From positions 310,001 to 374,000 of the forward strand of contig NZ_JAAALO010000006.1 in assembly GCF_009908295.1 (NCBI RefSeq): a DNA stretch of 64,000 nucleotides. Direction: 5' to 3'. The stretch comes from Micromonospora rubida. GTDB lineage: Bacteria > Actinomycetota > Actinomycetes > Mycobacteriales > Micromonosporaceae. Positions 23,733 through 33,100 of this stretch are shown here, piece after piece. Numbering within the stretch: position 1 is the stretch's first letter; each line of letters begins with the position of its first letter. Both the position numbers and the translations under genes were made by a program. Under the pieces are notes generated by a model that saw only the letters and a program-made list of their open reading frames with translations, ran no database searches and had not been told where the DNA came from.

Positions 23733-24929
23733 GTGACTTTGACCTGGGCGGAACCCTCTGACACCGCGACGGCCCTGTTGCTGCTCGGCCGGGGCAGCGA
23801 CCCGGCCACCGAGCGTGGCGTGGAATGTCCGGGCGACCTGCCGGCGCCAAGCGACCCCGACCTGGTGGCCCGAGCCGCGGCGGCGAAGGCGGCGCTGGGC
23901 GACAAGGTCTTCGTGCTGGGCCACCACTACCAGCGCGACGAGGTGATCCAGTTCGCCGACGTGACCGGCGACTCGTTCAAGCTGGCCCGGGAGGCGGCGG
24001 CCCGGCCGGACGCGGAGTACATCGTCTTCTGCGGCGTGCACTTCATGGCCGAGAGCGCCGACATCCTCACCACCGGCAGCCAGAAGGTGGTGCTGCCCGA
24101 CCTGGCCGCCGGCTGCTCGATGGCGGACATGGCGGTGCTGTCCCAGGTCGAGACCGCCTGGGACGTGCTGACCGAGCTGGGCGTGGCGCAGGACACCGTT
24201 CCGGTGACGTACATGAACTCCTCGGCGGACATCAAGGGCTTCGTCGGCCGCAACGGCGGCGTGGTCTGCACCTCGTCCAACGCCAGGCGGGCGCTGGACT
24301 GGGCGTACGGGCAGGGTTCGAAGGTGCTGTTCCTGCCCGACCAGCACCTGGGCCGCAACACCGCCGTGCTGGAGATGGGCTTCTCGCTCGACGACTGCGT
24401 GCTCTACAACCCGCACAAGCCGAACGGCGGGCTCACCGCCGAGCAGCTCCGCGACGCGAAGATGATCCTGTGGCGCGGGCACTGCTCGGTGCACGGCCGG
24501 TTCACCCTGGACAGCGTCAACGACGTCCGCGAGCGGGTGCCGGGGGTGAACGTGCTGGTGCACCCGGAGTGCCGGCACGAGGTGGTCACCGCCGCCGACT
24601 TCGTGGGCTCGACGGAGTACATCATCAAGGCCGTCGAGGCCGCCCCGGCCGGCTCGGCGTGGGCGATCGGCACCGAGCTGAACCTCGTACGCCGGCTGGC
24701 GCTGGCCCATCCGGACAAGCAGATCATGTTCCTGGACAAGGCGGTCTGCTACTGCTCGACGATGAACCGGATCGACCTGCCGCACCTGGTGTGGGCGCTG
24801 GAGGAGCTGGTGGCCGGCCGGGTGGTGAACCAGATCACGGTGGACCCGGACACCGCGCATCACGCCAGGGTGGCGCTGGACCAGATGCTGGCCCTCCCCG
24901 CCGCCGACCCCGCAGCGCCGACAACCTGA
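23733..24929 (+). CDS. nadA: Quinolinate synthase A
   Basis: 398 residues from GTG 23733. Condenses iminoaspartate with dihydroxyacetone phosphate to quinolinate for NAD synthesis. The [4Fe-4S] ligand cysteines are in VFCGVHFMAES, VVCTSSNA and KAVCYCSTMN regions; LGHHYQRDEVIQFAD and HPECRHEVV are family blocks. nadB and nadC are not adjacent here, unlike in mycobacteria. Confidence 0.96.
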   Translation: MTLTWAEPSDTATALLLLGRGSDPATERGVECPGDLPAPSDPDLVARAAAAKAALGDKVFVLGHHYQRDEVIQFADVTGDSFKLAREAAARPDAEYIVFCGVHFMAESADILTTGSQKVVLPDLAAGCSMADMAVLSQVETAWDVLTELGVAQDTVPVTYMNSSADIKGFVGRNGGVVCTSSNARRALDWAYGQGSKVLFLPDQHLGRNTAVLEMGFSLDDCVLYNPHKPNGGLTAEQLRDAKMILWRGHCSVHGRFTLDSVNDVRERVPGVNVLVHPECRHEVVTAADFVGSTEYIIKAVEAAPAGSAWAIGTELNLVRRLALAHPDKQIMFLDKAVCYCSTMNRIDLPHLVWALEELVAGRVVNQITVDPDTAHHARVALDQMLALPAADPAAPTT

Positions 24930-25104
24930 ACACCCTGCGTGACATTTTGGGTGCGTTTGCGCACGTGACACCCCGTTTCATGCCCTCGGGGGCGATGTGA
25001 CCGCATCCACTCTGGTCACCGAGGGCTATGCTGCCGGGGCGACGACACGCGCGGATCCGTTTACCGCCGGCCGCATCGCGGGTACCACCGAAAACTCCCG
25101 CATC

Positions 25105-26499
25105 ATGACAAACACTGCAGCACCCGACGCGCTGGAGGTTGCGTTGACCGACGACGTCCTGGTCGTACACGGAGGTACTCCGCTGGAAGGGCGGATCCGC
25201 GTGCGCGGCGCGAAGAACCTGGTTTCCAAGGCGATGGTCGCCGCCCTGCTGGGCGACAGCCCCAGCCGACTGTTCGACGTGCCGCGCATCCGCGACGTCG
25301 AGGTGGTCCGCGGGCTGCTCGGCCTGCACGGGGTCAAGGTCACCGACGGCGCGGAGACCGGTGAGCTGGTCTTCGACCCGGCCAACGTCGAGAGCGCCAG
25401 CACCGACCAGATCAACGTGCACGCCGGCTCCAGCCGCATCCCGATCCTGTTCTGCGGGCCGCTGCTGCACCGGCTCGGCCACGCGTTCATCCCGGACCTG
25501 GGCGGCTGCCACATCGGGCCGCGCCCGATCGACTTCCACCTCCAGGCACTGCGCGAGTTCGGCGCCACGGTCGACAAGACCCCGGAGGGGCTGCACCTGT
25601 CCGCCCCGAACGGGCTGCACGGCACCAAGTTCGCCCTGCCGTACCCGAGCGTCGGCGCGACCGAGCAGGTGCTGCTCACCGCCGTGATGGCCGAGGGCGT
25701 CACGGAGCTGCGCAACGCCGCGGTCGAGCCGGAGATCATCGACCTGATCTGCATCCTGCAGAAGATGGGCGCGATCATCAAGGTCCACACCGACCGGGTG
25801 ATCGAGATCCAGGGCGTGCCGAAGCTGCACGGCTACACCCACCGGCCGATCCCGGACCGGATCGAGGCGGCGAGCTGGGCGGCGGCGGCGCTGGCCACCC
25901 GCGGCCACGTCGAGGTGCTCGGCGCGCAGCAGGCCGACATGATGACCTTCCTGAACATCTTCCGTTCGGTCGGCGGCGAGTACGAGGTGACCGACTCCCG
26001 GCCGCCGAAGCTGGGCGACCCGGGCCAGGAGGGCGGCATCCGGTTCTGGCACCCGGGCGGCGAGCTGAACGCCGTGGCGCTGGAGACCGACGTGCACCCC
26101 GGCTTCATGACCGACTGGCAGCAGCCCCTCGTCGTGGCGCTGACCCAGGCCCGGGGCCTGTCGATCGTCCACGAGACGGTGTACGAGCAGCGGCTCGGCT
26201 ACACCGAGGCGCTGAACACGATGGGCGCCAACATCCAGGTCTACCGCGACTGCCTCGGCGGCACCCCGTGCCGGTTCGGCCGGCGCAACTTCAAGCACTC
26301 CGCGGTGATCGCCGGCCCGAGCAAGCTGCACGCGGCCGACCTGGTCATCCCGGACCTGCGCGCCGGGTTCAGCCACCTGATCGCCGCGCTCGCCGCCGAG
26401 GGCACCTCCCGGGTGTACGGCGTCGACCTGATCAACCGGGGCTACGAGGACTTCGAGGCCAAGCTGGCCGACCTGGGCGCCCACGTCGAGCGGCCGTAA
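25105..26499 (+). CDS. murA: UDP-N-acetylglucosamine 1-carboxyvinyltransferase (MurA family)
   Basis: 464 residues from ATG 25105; TTG 25144, which has GGAGG 5 nt upstream, would give 451 residues and is a serious alternative. The EPSP-synthase-like fold is clear: GGTPLEGRIRVRGAKNLVSK with the Lys/Asn pair, and GGCHIGPRPIDFHL carrying the catalytic Cys that fosfomycin attacks. It catalyses the first committed step of peptidoglycan synthesis. Actinomycetes often have two MurA paralogues, and which this is cannot be told. Confidence 0.9.
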   Translation: MTNTAAPDALEVALTDDVLVVHGGTPLEGRIRVRGAKNLVSKAMVAALLGDSPSRLFDVPRIRDVEVVRGLLGLHGVKVTDGAETGELVFDPANVESASTDQINVHAGSSRIPILFCGPLLHRLGHAFIPDLGGCHIGPRPIDFHLQALREFGATVDKTPEGLHLSAPNGLHGTKFALPYPSVGATEQVLLTAVMAEGVTELRNAAVEPEIIDLICILQKMGAIIKVHTDRVIEIQGVPKLHGYTHRPIPDRIEAASWAAAALATRGHVEVLGAQQADMMTFLNIFRSVGGEYEVTDSRPPKLGDPGQEGGIRFWHPGGELNAVALETDVHPGFMTDWQQPLVVALTQARGLSIVHETVYEQRLGYTEALNTMGANIQVYRDCLGGTPCRFGRRNFKHSAVIAGPSKLHAADLVIPDLRAGFSHLIAALAAEGTSRVYGVDLINRGYEDFEAKLADLGAHVERP

Positions 26500-26543
26500 T
26501 CGGGCTCGCTGCCGGGTTCGACCGTAACCTCGCTCACTCTCGT

Positions 26544-26581
26544 TCCGCGCCCGGTGCACCGCGATGTGCACCGGGCGCGGA
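26544..26581. terminator. Hairpin terminator after murA
   Basis: Perfect 16-bp arms (26544-26559, 26566-26581) with a CGCGAT loop, 45 nt after the murA stop. Its right arm overlaps the presumed -35 region (GTGCAC) of the next gene's promoter. Confidence 0.8.
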
Positions 26582-26601
26582 CGCTTGGCTACCCTTTCCT
26601 G

Positions 26602-27207
26602 GTGCTGTCGCCGTTTCGCCGCAAGTCCTCCGCCCCCGTCGACGAGTCCGTCACCTCGGTGACGCCCGACGAGGCGTCCGCGTCCGTTCGCCGGAGCTAC
26701 ACCCCGAGCAAGAAGGAACTGGGGCGGGAGACGCCGAAGCGGCCCGTCGCCGGCCGCCGGCCGGCCGGCCCGACCAAGCCGCTGAGCAAGGATGAGGCCC
26801 GGGAGCGGCGGCGGCGGTTGCGCGCCGAGTCGTCGGCCGAGTTCCGCCGCGAGGGCGGCCCCCGCGACCGCGGCCCGGCGAAGCTGCTGGCCCGTAACGT
26901 GGTCGACTCCCGCCGCACGGTGGGCACCTGGTTCTTCGGCGGGGCGCTGATCGTGCTGCTCGGCTCGAACCAGGCGATGCCGCCGATCGTCCGGCTGATC
27001 TCGAACATCCTCTGGGGCGTGCTCGCCCTCGGCGTGGTGATCGACTCGATCCTGATCAGCCGCAAGATCAAGAAGCTGGTCCAGGAGCGCCTCCCGACCA
27101 GCGGCGAGCGGATGGGCTCGCTCTACCTGTACGCGATCATGCGGTCGATCACCTTCCGCCGGATGCGCGCACCGGAGCCCCGGGTCAAGGTCGGCGACCC
27201 GGTCTGA
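26602..27207 (+). CDS. DUF3043 membrane protein
   Basis: 201 residues from GTG 26602; TACCCT (26590-26595) ends 6 nt upstream, fitting a leaderless start. The N-terminal 110 residues are highly basic and probably disordered (SKDEARERRRRLRAESS). Two membrane helices follow (TWFFGGALIVLLGS; LISNILWGVLALGVVIDSI) and then a basic cytoplasmic tail. This layout matches actinobacterial DUF3043 proteins of unknown function. Its 3' end and stop begin a degenerate repeat. Confidence 0.85.
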   Translation: MLSPFRRKSSAPVDESVTSVTPDEASASVRRSYTPSKKELGRETPKRPVAGRRPAGPTKPLSKDEARERRRRLRAESSAEFRREGGPRDRGPAKLLARNVVDSRRTVGTWFFGGALIVLLGSNQAMPPIVRLISNILWGVLALGVVIDSILISRKIKKLVQERLPTSGERMGSLYLYAIMRSITFRRMRAPEPRVKVGDPV

Positions 27208-27312
27208 CCCGCGCCCGCCCCGGTCTGAACTGCGGCTGCGCCGGTCTGGCCTGCGCCGGTCTGGCCCGCGCCTGCGCCTGCGCCTGCGCCCGCGCCTGCG
27301 TCTGCGTCTGCC
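27198..27312 (+). repeat. Stop-anchored degenerate repeat passing into a GCCTGC hexanucleotide array
   Basis: Four units beginning CCGGTCTGA or CCGGTCTGG (27198, 27220, 27241, 27256) follow from the DUF3043 stop codon. From about 27269 a GCCTGC/GTCTGC hexamer array runs to 27312, just before the ABC ATPase stop. Confidence 0.8.
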
Positions 27313-27322
27313 GGGGCGGCTG

Positions 27323-28315
27323 TCACGGTGCCGCCCCGGAGGCGTCGACGAGGGGCCCCTCCCCCCGGCCGTAGAGCCGGGCGACGACCTCCTCGATGTC
27401 CGGCTCGACGATCGAGATGTCGCGCAGGGTGGCCAGCCCGGCCAGGGCGGCCACCACCTCGGCGGCGCCCGTCGACTCCAACGCGAAGACCAGCCGGTGC
27501 CCGTCGGCCTCCACGCCACGCAGCGGGGCGCCGGGCAGCTCCGGCGGCTCCGGCAGGGCCGCGTCCAGGTCGGCGACGACGAGACGACGCGAGCCGTACC
27601 GGTCGTGCAGGGCGGCGATCGTGCCGTCGTGCACCACCCGGCCGTGGTCGATCACCACGAGCCGCCGGCACAGCCGCTCGATGTCGGCCAGGTCGTGGGT
27701 GGTGAGCACCAGGGTGGTGTCGCCGACCCGGCCCAGCTCGCCCAGGAAGCCCCGGACGGCCTGCTTGCTCACCACGTCCAGCCCGATGGTCGGCTCGTCG
27801 AGGAAGAGCACCTCCGGGCCGTGCAGCAGGGCGGCGGTCAGCTCGCCGCGCATCCGCTGGCCGAGGGAGAGCTGCCGGACCGGGGTGTCCAGGAAGCCGT
27901 CCAGGTCGAGCAGGTCGCGGCAGCGGCGCAGCCGGGCGGCGTGTGCGTCGGCCGGCACCCGGTAGACGTGCCGGAGCAGGTCGAACGAGTCCCGCAGCGG
28001 CAGGTCCCACCAGAGCTGGGAACGCTGGCCGAAGACCACCCCGATGCGCAACGCCAGCCGGGTGCGCTCGGGCACCGGGCGCAGGCCGCAGACGCGTACC
28101 TCGCCGGAGGTGGGGGTGAGCACGCCGGTGAGCATCTTCAGGGTGGTGGACTTGCCGGCGCCGTTCGGGCCGATGTAGCCGAGCATCTCGCCCCGCTCGA
28201 CGAGCAGGTCGACCCCGTCGACCGCGGCGACGGTGCGCTTGACGCGGCGCAGCCGCCCCGCCTTCACCCGGACCGTGAACTCCTTGCGCAGGTACCGTGC
28301 CTCGATGACGCTCAT
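27323..28315 (-). CDS. ABC-2 exporter ATP-binding protein
   Basis: 330 residues. Walker A GPNGAGKSTT, Q-loop VVFGQRSQLWWDLP, signature LSLGQRMRGELTAAL, Walker B VLFLDEPTIGLD and switch His in TTHDLAD are all present. The C-terminal 80 residues are an accessory domain. The ATG overlaps the permease stop (ATGA), so three genes form one operon (29162-30013, then 28312-29169, then this). The ATPase resembles those of ABC-2 drug or polymer exporters; substrate unknown. Confidence 0.93.
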   Translation of the reverse strand: MSVIEARYLRKEFTVRVKAGRLRRVKRTVAAVDGVDLLVERGEMLGYIGPNGAGKSTTLKMLTGVLTPTSGEVRVCGLRPVPERTRLALRIGVVFGQRSQLWWDLPLRDSFDLLRHVYRVPADAHAARLRRCRDLLDLDGFLDTPVRQLSLGQRMRGELTAALLHGPEVLFLDEPTIGLDVVSKQAVRGFLGELGRVGDTTLVLTTHDLADIERLCRRLVVIDHGRVVHDGTIAALHDRYGSRRLVVADLDAALPEPPELPGAPLRGVEADGHRLVFALESTGAAEVVAALAGLATLRDISIVEPDIEEVVARLYGRGEGPLVDASGAAP

Positions 28316-29169
28316 GACCCCGTACTCCGGTAGTGGCGGACCCCGACGCGCCAGGCGGTGGCGGCGAGCGCGGCGGCGACCAGCGCGACCGCCGGAGCGG
28401 CCCAGCCGGCCCAGGCCGGCAGGCCGAGCGGGTCGGCGCGGCCGAGCAGCGCCAGCGCCGGCTGATAGCTGACGAAGGCGAACCCCATCCCGTACGCGAA
28501 GGCCGCGCGGAACCAGCCGTCGAAGACCGTGACCGGGTACGAGGTGAAGTCCTTGCCGCCGTAGGTGATCGAGTTGGCCAGCTCCCCCGACTCGGTCCAG
28601 TAGAACGAGACGGTGGCGGTGGCCACGAAGACCGAGCCGAAGAAGACCACCCCGGCCAGCGGGGCGATGAGCACCAGCGCCACCCGGCCCGGGGTCCAGT
28701 CGATCCCCGCCGAGCCGACCGCCACCACCAGCACGGCCAGCCCGAAGACCGCCCGGGACAGCTTGCGCAGCGGCAGGTCCATCAGCAGGAGCTGGGGCAG
28801 CGCGCCGAGCGGCCGGAGCAGCACGGCGTCGAACAGGCCGGTGCGCACGTACCGGGGCAGCCGCTCGACGTTGCCGACCAGCAGGTCGGCGATGGCGAAC
28901 GCGCAGGCGGACAGGCCCACCATCAGCAGCGTCTCGCGGAAGGTGAACCCGCCCAGCTCCCGGGTCACCCCGAAGATCACCAGCACGGTGATCACGTCGA
29001 GGACGGTGGCCCCGACGTTGCCGACCAGGTCCACCACGAACGACGTCCGGTACGCGGCCTGGGACCGGGCCTGCGCCCCGAGCAGCGCCCAGTACGCGGC
29101 CAGCCGGCCGGACGGCGGCCGGGGACGCCCCGGTGGCCGCTGCCGGGGCAGCACGCCCCGCTCAGCCAC
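28312..29169 (-). CDS. ABC-2 family transporter permease
   Basis: 285 residues from GTG 29169, overlapping the upstream permease stop (GTGGCTGA). Six hydrophobic segments are visible (for example VVDLVGNVGATVLDVITVLV, AVFGLAVLVVAVGSAGI, VALVLIAPLAGVVFFGSVFV). TESGELANSITYGGKDFTSY resembles the second-permease block of DUF990-like exporters. It probably forms a heterodimer with the next permease. Confidence 0.85.
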   Translation of the reverse strand: MAERGVLPRQRPPGRPRPPSGRLAAYWALLGAQARSQAAYRTSFVVDLVGNVGATVLDVITVLVIFGVTRELGGFTFRETLLMVGLSACAFAIADLLVGNVERLPRYVRTGLFDAVLLRPLGALPQLLLMDLPLRKLSRAVFGLAVLVVAVGSAGIDWTPGRVALVLIAPLAGVVFFGSVFVATATVSFYWTESGELANSITYGGKDFTSYPVTVFDGWFRAAFAYGMGFAFVSYQPALALLGRADPLGLPAWAGWAAPAVALVAAALAATAWRVGVRHYRSTGS

Positions 29170-30013
29170 CCTGCACCACCAGCCGTCGCTCGGCTCGGCG
29201 CTGCACCAGCCGGCACAGCGCGAGGGCCGCCACCGTCCAGCCGGCCTGCACCGCGACCAGCCCGACCTGGGTGGCCGTCGAATCCCGCTCGACCAGCACG
29301 TCGAGCGGGATCTGCAACAGGCTCGGGAACGGGGTGCCGAACTGCAACGCCAGGTACAGCGCGTCGGGCAGGAAGGGCAGCGGGAAGTAGAGCCCGGCGA
29401 ACGCGCCCGAGGCGAGGGTCCAGAGGATCTGCGGCCCCCGGACGTCCTCAAGCCAGTAGGCGGTGGCGTTGACCAGGTACCGGCAGCCGAAGCTGAGCAC
29501 CACCGCGAGCAGCACGGAGGCCACGAACAGCGGCACGGTCTGCCAGCGGGCGGGCAGGTGGACGTCGAAGAAGAGCGGGCCCACCAGCACCGGCGGCAGC
29601 AGCCGGGACACGCCGGCCCAGCCCGCCCGGCCCAGGTCGGTGGCGAGGTAACTGGTCACCGGGTGCACCGGCCGCAGCAGGTCGCTGGCCACCTCTCCGG
29701 TGCGGATCCGGTCGGCCAGGTCGGTCCAGCCCCAGAACAGGATCACCGCCAACAGGCCCTGCCCGGCCCAGACGAAGGTGGCGAGCTGCGCCCGGTCGTA
29801 CCCGGCGACGCTGCCGGCCGCGCCCGCCACGGCGAGCAGGAGGTAGCAGCGCAGGAACCCGAAGACGGTGTTGGTGACGGCTCCGGCCACCGCCGCCTGG
29901 CGGTACGTGGCGTATCGTCGGAATCCCGATCCCGCTATCGCCCCGAATGTCCGAAACCATAGGATAACGTTTGACGCGGTGGGCGGTGCCACAGTGGCGG
30001 TGACAGAGCCCAC
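29162..30013 (-). CDS. ABC-2 family transporter permease
   Basis: 283 residues from GTG 30013, with AAGGAGG 8 nt upstream, which decides this start over the ATG near 30043. Six hydrophobic segments follow an N-terminal cytoplasmic stretch (FRRYATYRQAAVAGAVTNT). LADRIRTGEVASDLLRPVHP is characteristic of the partner permease in DUF990-type exporters. First gene of the three-gene exporter operon, divergent from the giant WG-repeat gene. Confidence 0.87.
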   Translation of the reverse strand: MGSVTATVAPPTASNVILWFRTFGAIAGSGFRRYATYRQAAVAGAVTNTVFGFLRCYLLLAVAGAAGSVAGYDRAQLATFVWAGQGLLAVILFWGWTDLADRIRTGEVASDLLRPVHPVTSYLATDLGRAGWAGVSRLLPPVLVGPLFFDVHLPARWQTVPLFVASVLLAVVLSFGCRYLVNATAYWLEDVRGPQILWTLASGAFAGLYFPLPFLPDALYLALQFGTPFPSLLQIPLDVLVERDSTATQVGLVAVQAGWTVAALALCRLVQRRAERRLVVQGG

Positions 30014-30176
30014 GCCGTTACCCTCCTTCCGCAGCCACGCCATGCCGGACCGGACGACTTTACCGGCGGGCGGGGCGCCCAGCGCGACAATTTCCAACGC
30101 GAGGTGACATCGCCGTGAGCGAGCGACGCGAGCCGGGCGCCGGGGCTCGCCACGCGAGCGGCGACGAGGCCTTGCG

Positions 30177-33100
30177 ATGAGCGGCGACTTCTACGACCGC
30201 TGGCGGGACCCGGCCGAACCGTCCTGGGTCTTCGAGCCGACCTCGGAGTGGCAGCCGCAGTTCCCGGGGCAGCGCTACCCCGGCGACATCGGGCTGCGAC
30301 ACCTGCCGCACCTGCCGCCCCAGCACCGTGGCCGGGCCGCCGTCGTCGGCCGGGCCGAGGCGCGGCCGGTCAGCCCCGCCCCCGACCCCGGACCGGCGAG
30401 CCCCGCGCCGGGCGGGCGCGACGGGGCGTACCCCTTGGAGGTCCCCGCCCCGGGCGGCCACGCCCGGCGCAGCTGGGACGACCGCCGCGCGGGCCCGGCC
30501 GAGCCGCGCCGGCCCGACGCGCGCCCGGCCTGGGCCGGCCCGGCCCGGGACCACGCCACCCCCGTCGACGACCGCACTGCCGGGTACGACACCCGGCCGC
30601 CGGCGCGCGAGGAACGGCCCCCGACGCACGGCGACCAGCAGCGGCAGGGCGGGGACGACCGCCGCCCCGCCCCGACCGACCGCCACCCCACCCCGACCGA
30701 CCGCCGTCCCGGCCCCACCGACCGCCACCCTGGACCGGCCGACCGCCGTCCCGGCCCCACCGACCGCCACCCTGGACCGACCGACCACGACGGGCACGAC
30801 CGCCGGGGCCGCGACGAGCGGGATCCCGACCGGCACGGCCGCGACGAGCGCGAACAGGCGTGGCGCCCGCGCGGCGCCGGGGCCGCAGAACACCACGAGC
30901 GCGGGTACGGCCTGCGGGGCGAGGACCGCCGGCCCGAGGCGACGGACCACGACCGGTACGGCCACCAGGGCCGCGACGACAGCAGGTGGCGCCGCGACCA
31001 GCATCCGGCGGACCGGGGACCGGTCGAGGCGTACCCGCTGCGGCCCGATCCGGACCGGCCCCCGCGCCACGAGCCGCGCCGGCCCGAGTGGACGGTGGAT
31101 CGCGACCCGGCGGCCGGCTGGCACGGTGACCGGTACGACCAGCGGCACCCCGCCGACCCCGGCCGGCGGACTCCCCCACCCGGGGCGGCGGCGCCGGTGT
31201 CCCCCGCACACCGGCCGGAGCCGGGGTGGTTGCCCGAGCCGGAGGAGCGCCCGCACCGCCCCCACGACCGGACGACCGGCGACCGAAGCGGTTCCGAGCG
31301 GCCCGGACCCGACCGTCCCGGCTGGCCGGACCGTCACCGGCCCACCCTGGACCGCGACGACCGCCCGAGCCAGGACCGCGACGGCCGGACCAGCCTCGAC
31401 CGCGACGACCGGACGGCTTCGGACCGCGACGACCGGACGGCTTCGGACCGCGACAGCCGGACGGCCCCGGACCGCGACAGCCGGACGGCCCCGCCCGGAA
31501 CCGGCCCCGCGCGGCCCGCGCGGCCCGTGGACGGGCCGGTGCCCGTGGACGGGCCGCGGAATGCCGGGCGGCCCGGCGTCGGCCAGCCGGACGCCGGCCG
31601 ACCCGCTGCCGGGACGCCGCACCGCCCCGTCGATCGGGACGGGCAACCTCACCGGGACGCCAGCCGGGAGGCCGCCTCGTGGGCGGAGCCGTACCGCCAC
31701 CCGACCGGTCGGCCGTCGCCGGCCCGCGACGGTGGTCTGCCCTGGCCGGAGCCCGGTCACCTACGGCCGGACCTCGGCCGGATGCCCGGCCCGGATCGGG
31801 GACCCACGCGCCCCGGCGACGCTCCTCGCCCCGACGCCAGCCCGACCGGCCCGGCCCGCCCCGAGGCGCGGCCGGTCGACGGCACACGGCCGGTCGAACG
31901 CGCGGGACAGGTCGAACGCGCGGGACAGGTCGACGGCACACGACAGGACCCCTGGTTCGCGGACGCCGCCCGGGGCGACCTGCACCGCCCGGACGGACCG
32001 GCCGAAGGCCGGCCCGACGCGCGGTCCACCACCGACCGGTACGGACGCCCCGCACCGGTCGACCGGGACACCCCGCCGGCCCGCGAGAACCGGCCCGTTC
32101 CGCCCACCCGCGACGAACGGCCCGCCCCTGCGCCCCGCGACGAACGGCCCGCCCCGCCGCCTCGCGACGAACGGGGCACGCAGCCGCTCCGCGACGACCG
32201 GCGGTTCGCCGGGCACCCGACCGAAGCCCCGGTCCGGCCCGTACCCGACGCCGACCAGCCGGCCGCACGCCGGCCCGGGCCGGATCCGGTCCACCCGGTC
32301 CACCCGGACCGACCGGCCGAGCGCCCGACCACCGAGCAGCGGCCCAGCGACGCTCCCCGGCTCGGCCCACCGCCGCACCGGCCGGCCGCACCGCACCGGC
32401 CACCGGTCGAGCCTGCCGCCGGCGCATCGCAGGACGAGCACCGCACCCCGCCCACGACCGACGCGCCCGTCTCGGCCGTCCCGGTCTCCGGTGTTCCGGT
32501 CTCCGGTGTTCCGGGCCGGCCGGTCTCGGGCCCGCCGGAGCCGGACCGGGTGGTGGCGGGTCCGCCCGTGGCCGGACAGCCTGTTCCGGAGCGGCCCGTC
32601 TCGGGTCCTCCGACCTCTGGGCCGCCGCTGGCCGGGCCGTCGGCTCCCGGCACGCTCGGTCCCGAATGGCCGGCACGAGGCATGCCGGTTGCCGGTGCCC
32701 CCGTATCCGGCCCGCCGGTATCCGGTCCACCCGCGCCGCCCGTCCCCGCGCAGCCGGTGGCACCGGTTTCCCCGCCGCCCGCCACCCAGGCGGCCACGGG
32801 CCCGACGTCCGTCGTGCCGGCATCCGGGCCGCCCGCGCCACCGGCATCCGGGCCACCCAGCCTGCCTGCGCCACCGGTACGGCCCGTCTCCGGGCCGCCC
32901 GGGGGCGCGGCGTCCCCTGGTCCGGTCGAGCCGGTCTCCGGGCCGCCAGCGCCCCGGCTTCGACTGGAGTTCCTGCCGGCCCCCGAGCCGGTCCAGCGCA
33001 CATCCGCACCCGCACAGCAGGACGAACCACTGGTGGGATCCGCCCCGCGCGCCGACCCGCCGCCAGCAGCGGACGCGGCGAACGCAACGGACACGCCAGA

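Noticed and set aside
28312..29451. Longer start for the first ABC-2 permease (ORF to 29451)
   Set aside because: The extension is Arg/Ser-rich and antisense-like within the other permease. GTG 29169 overlaps the upstream stop, as expected in an operon.
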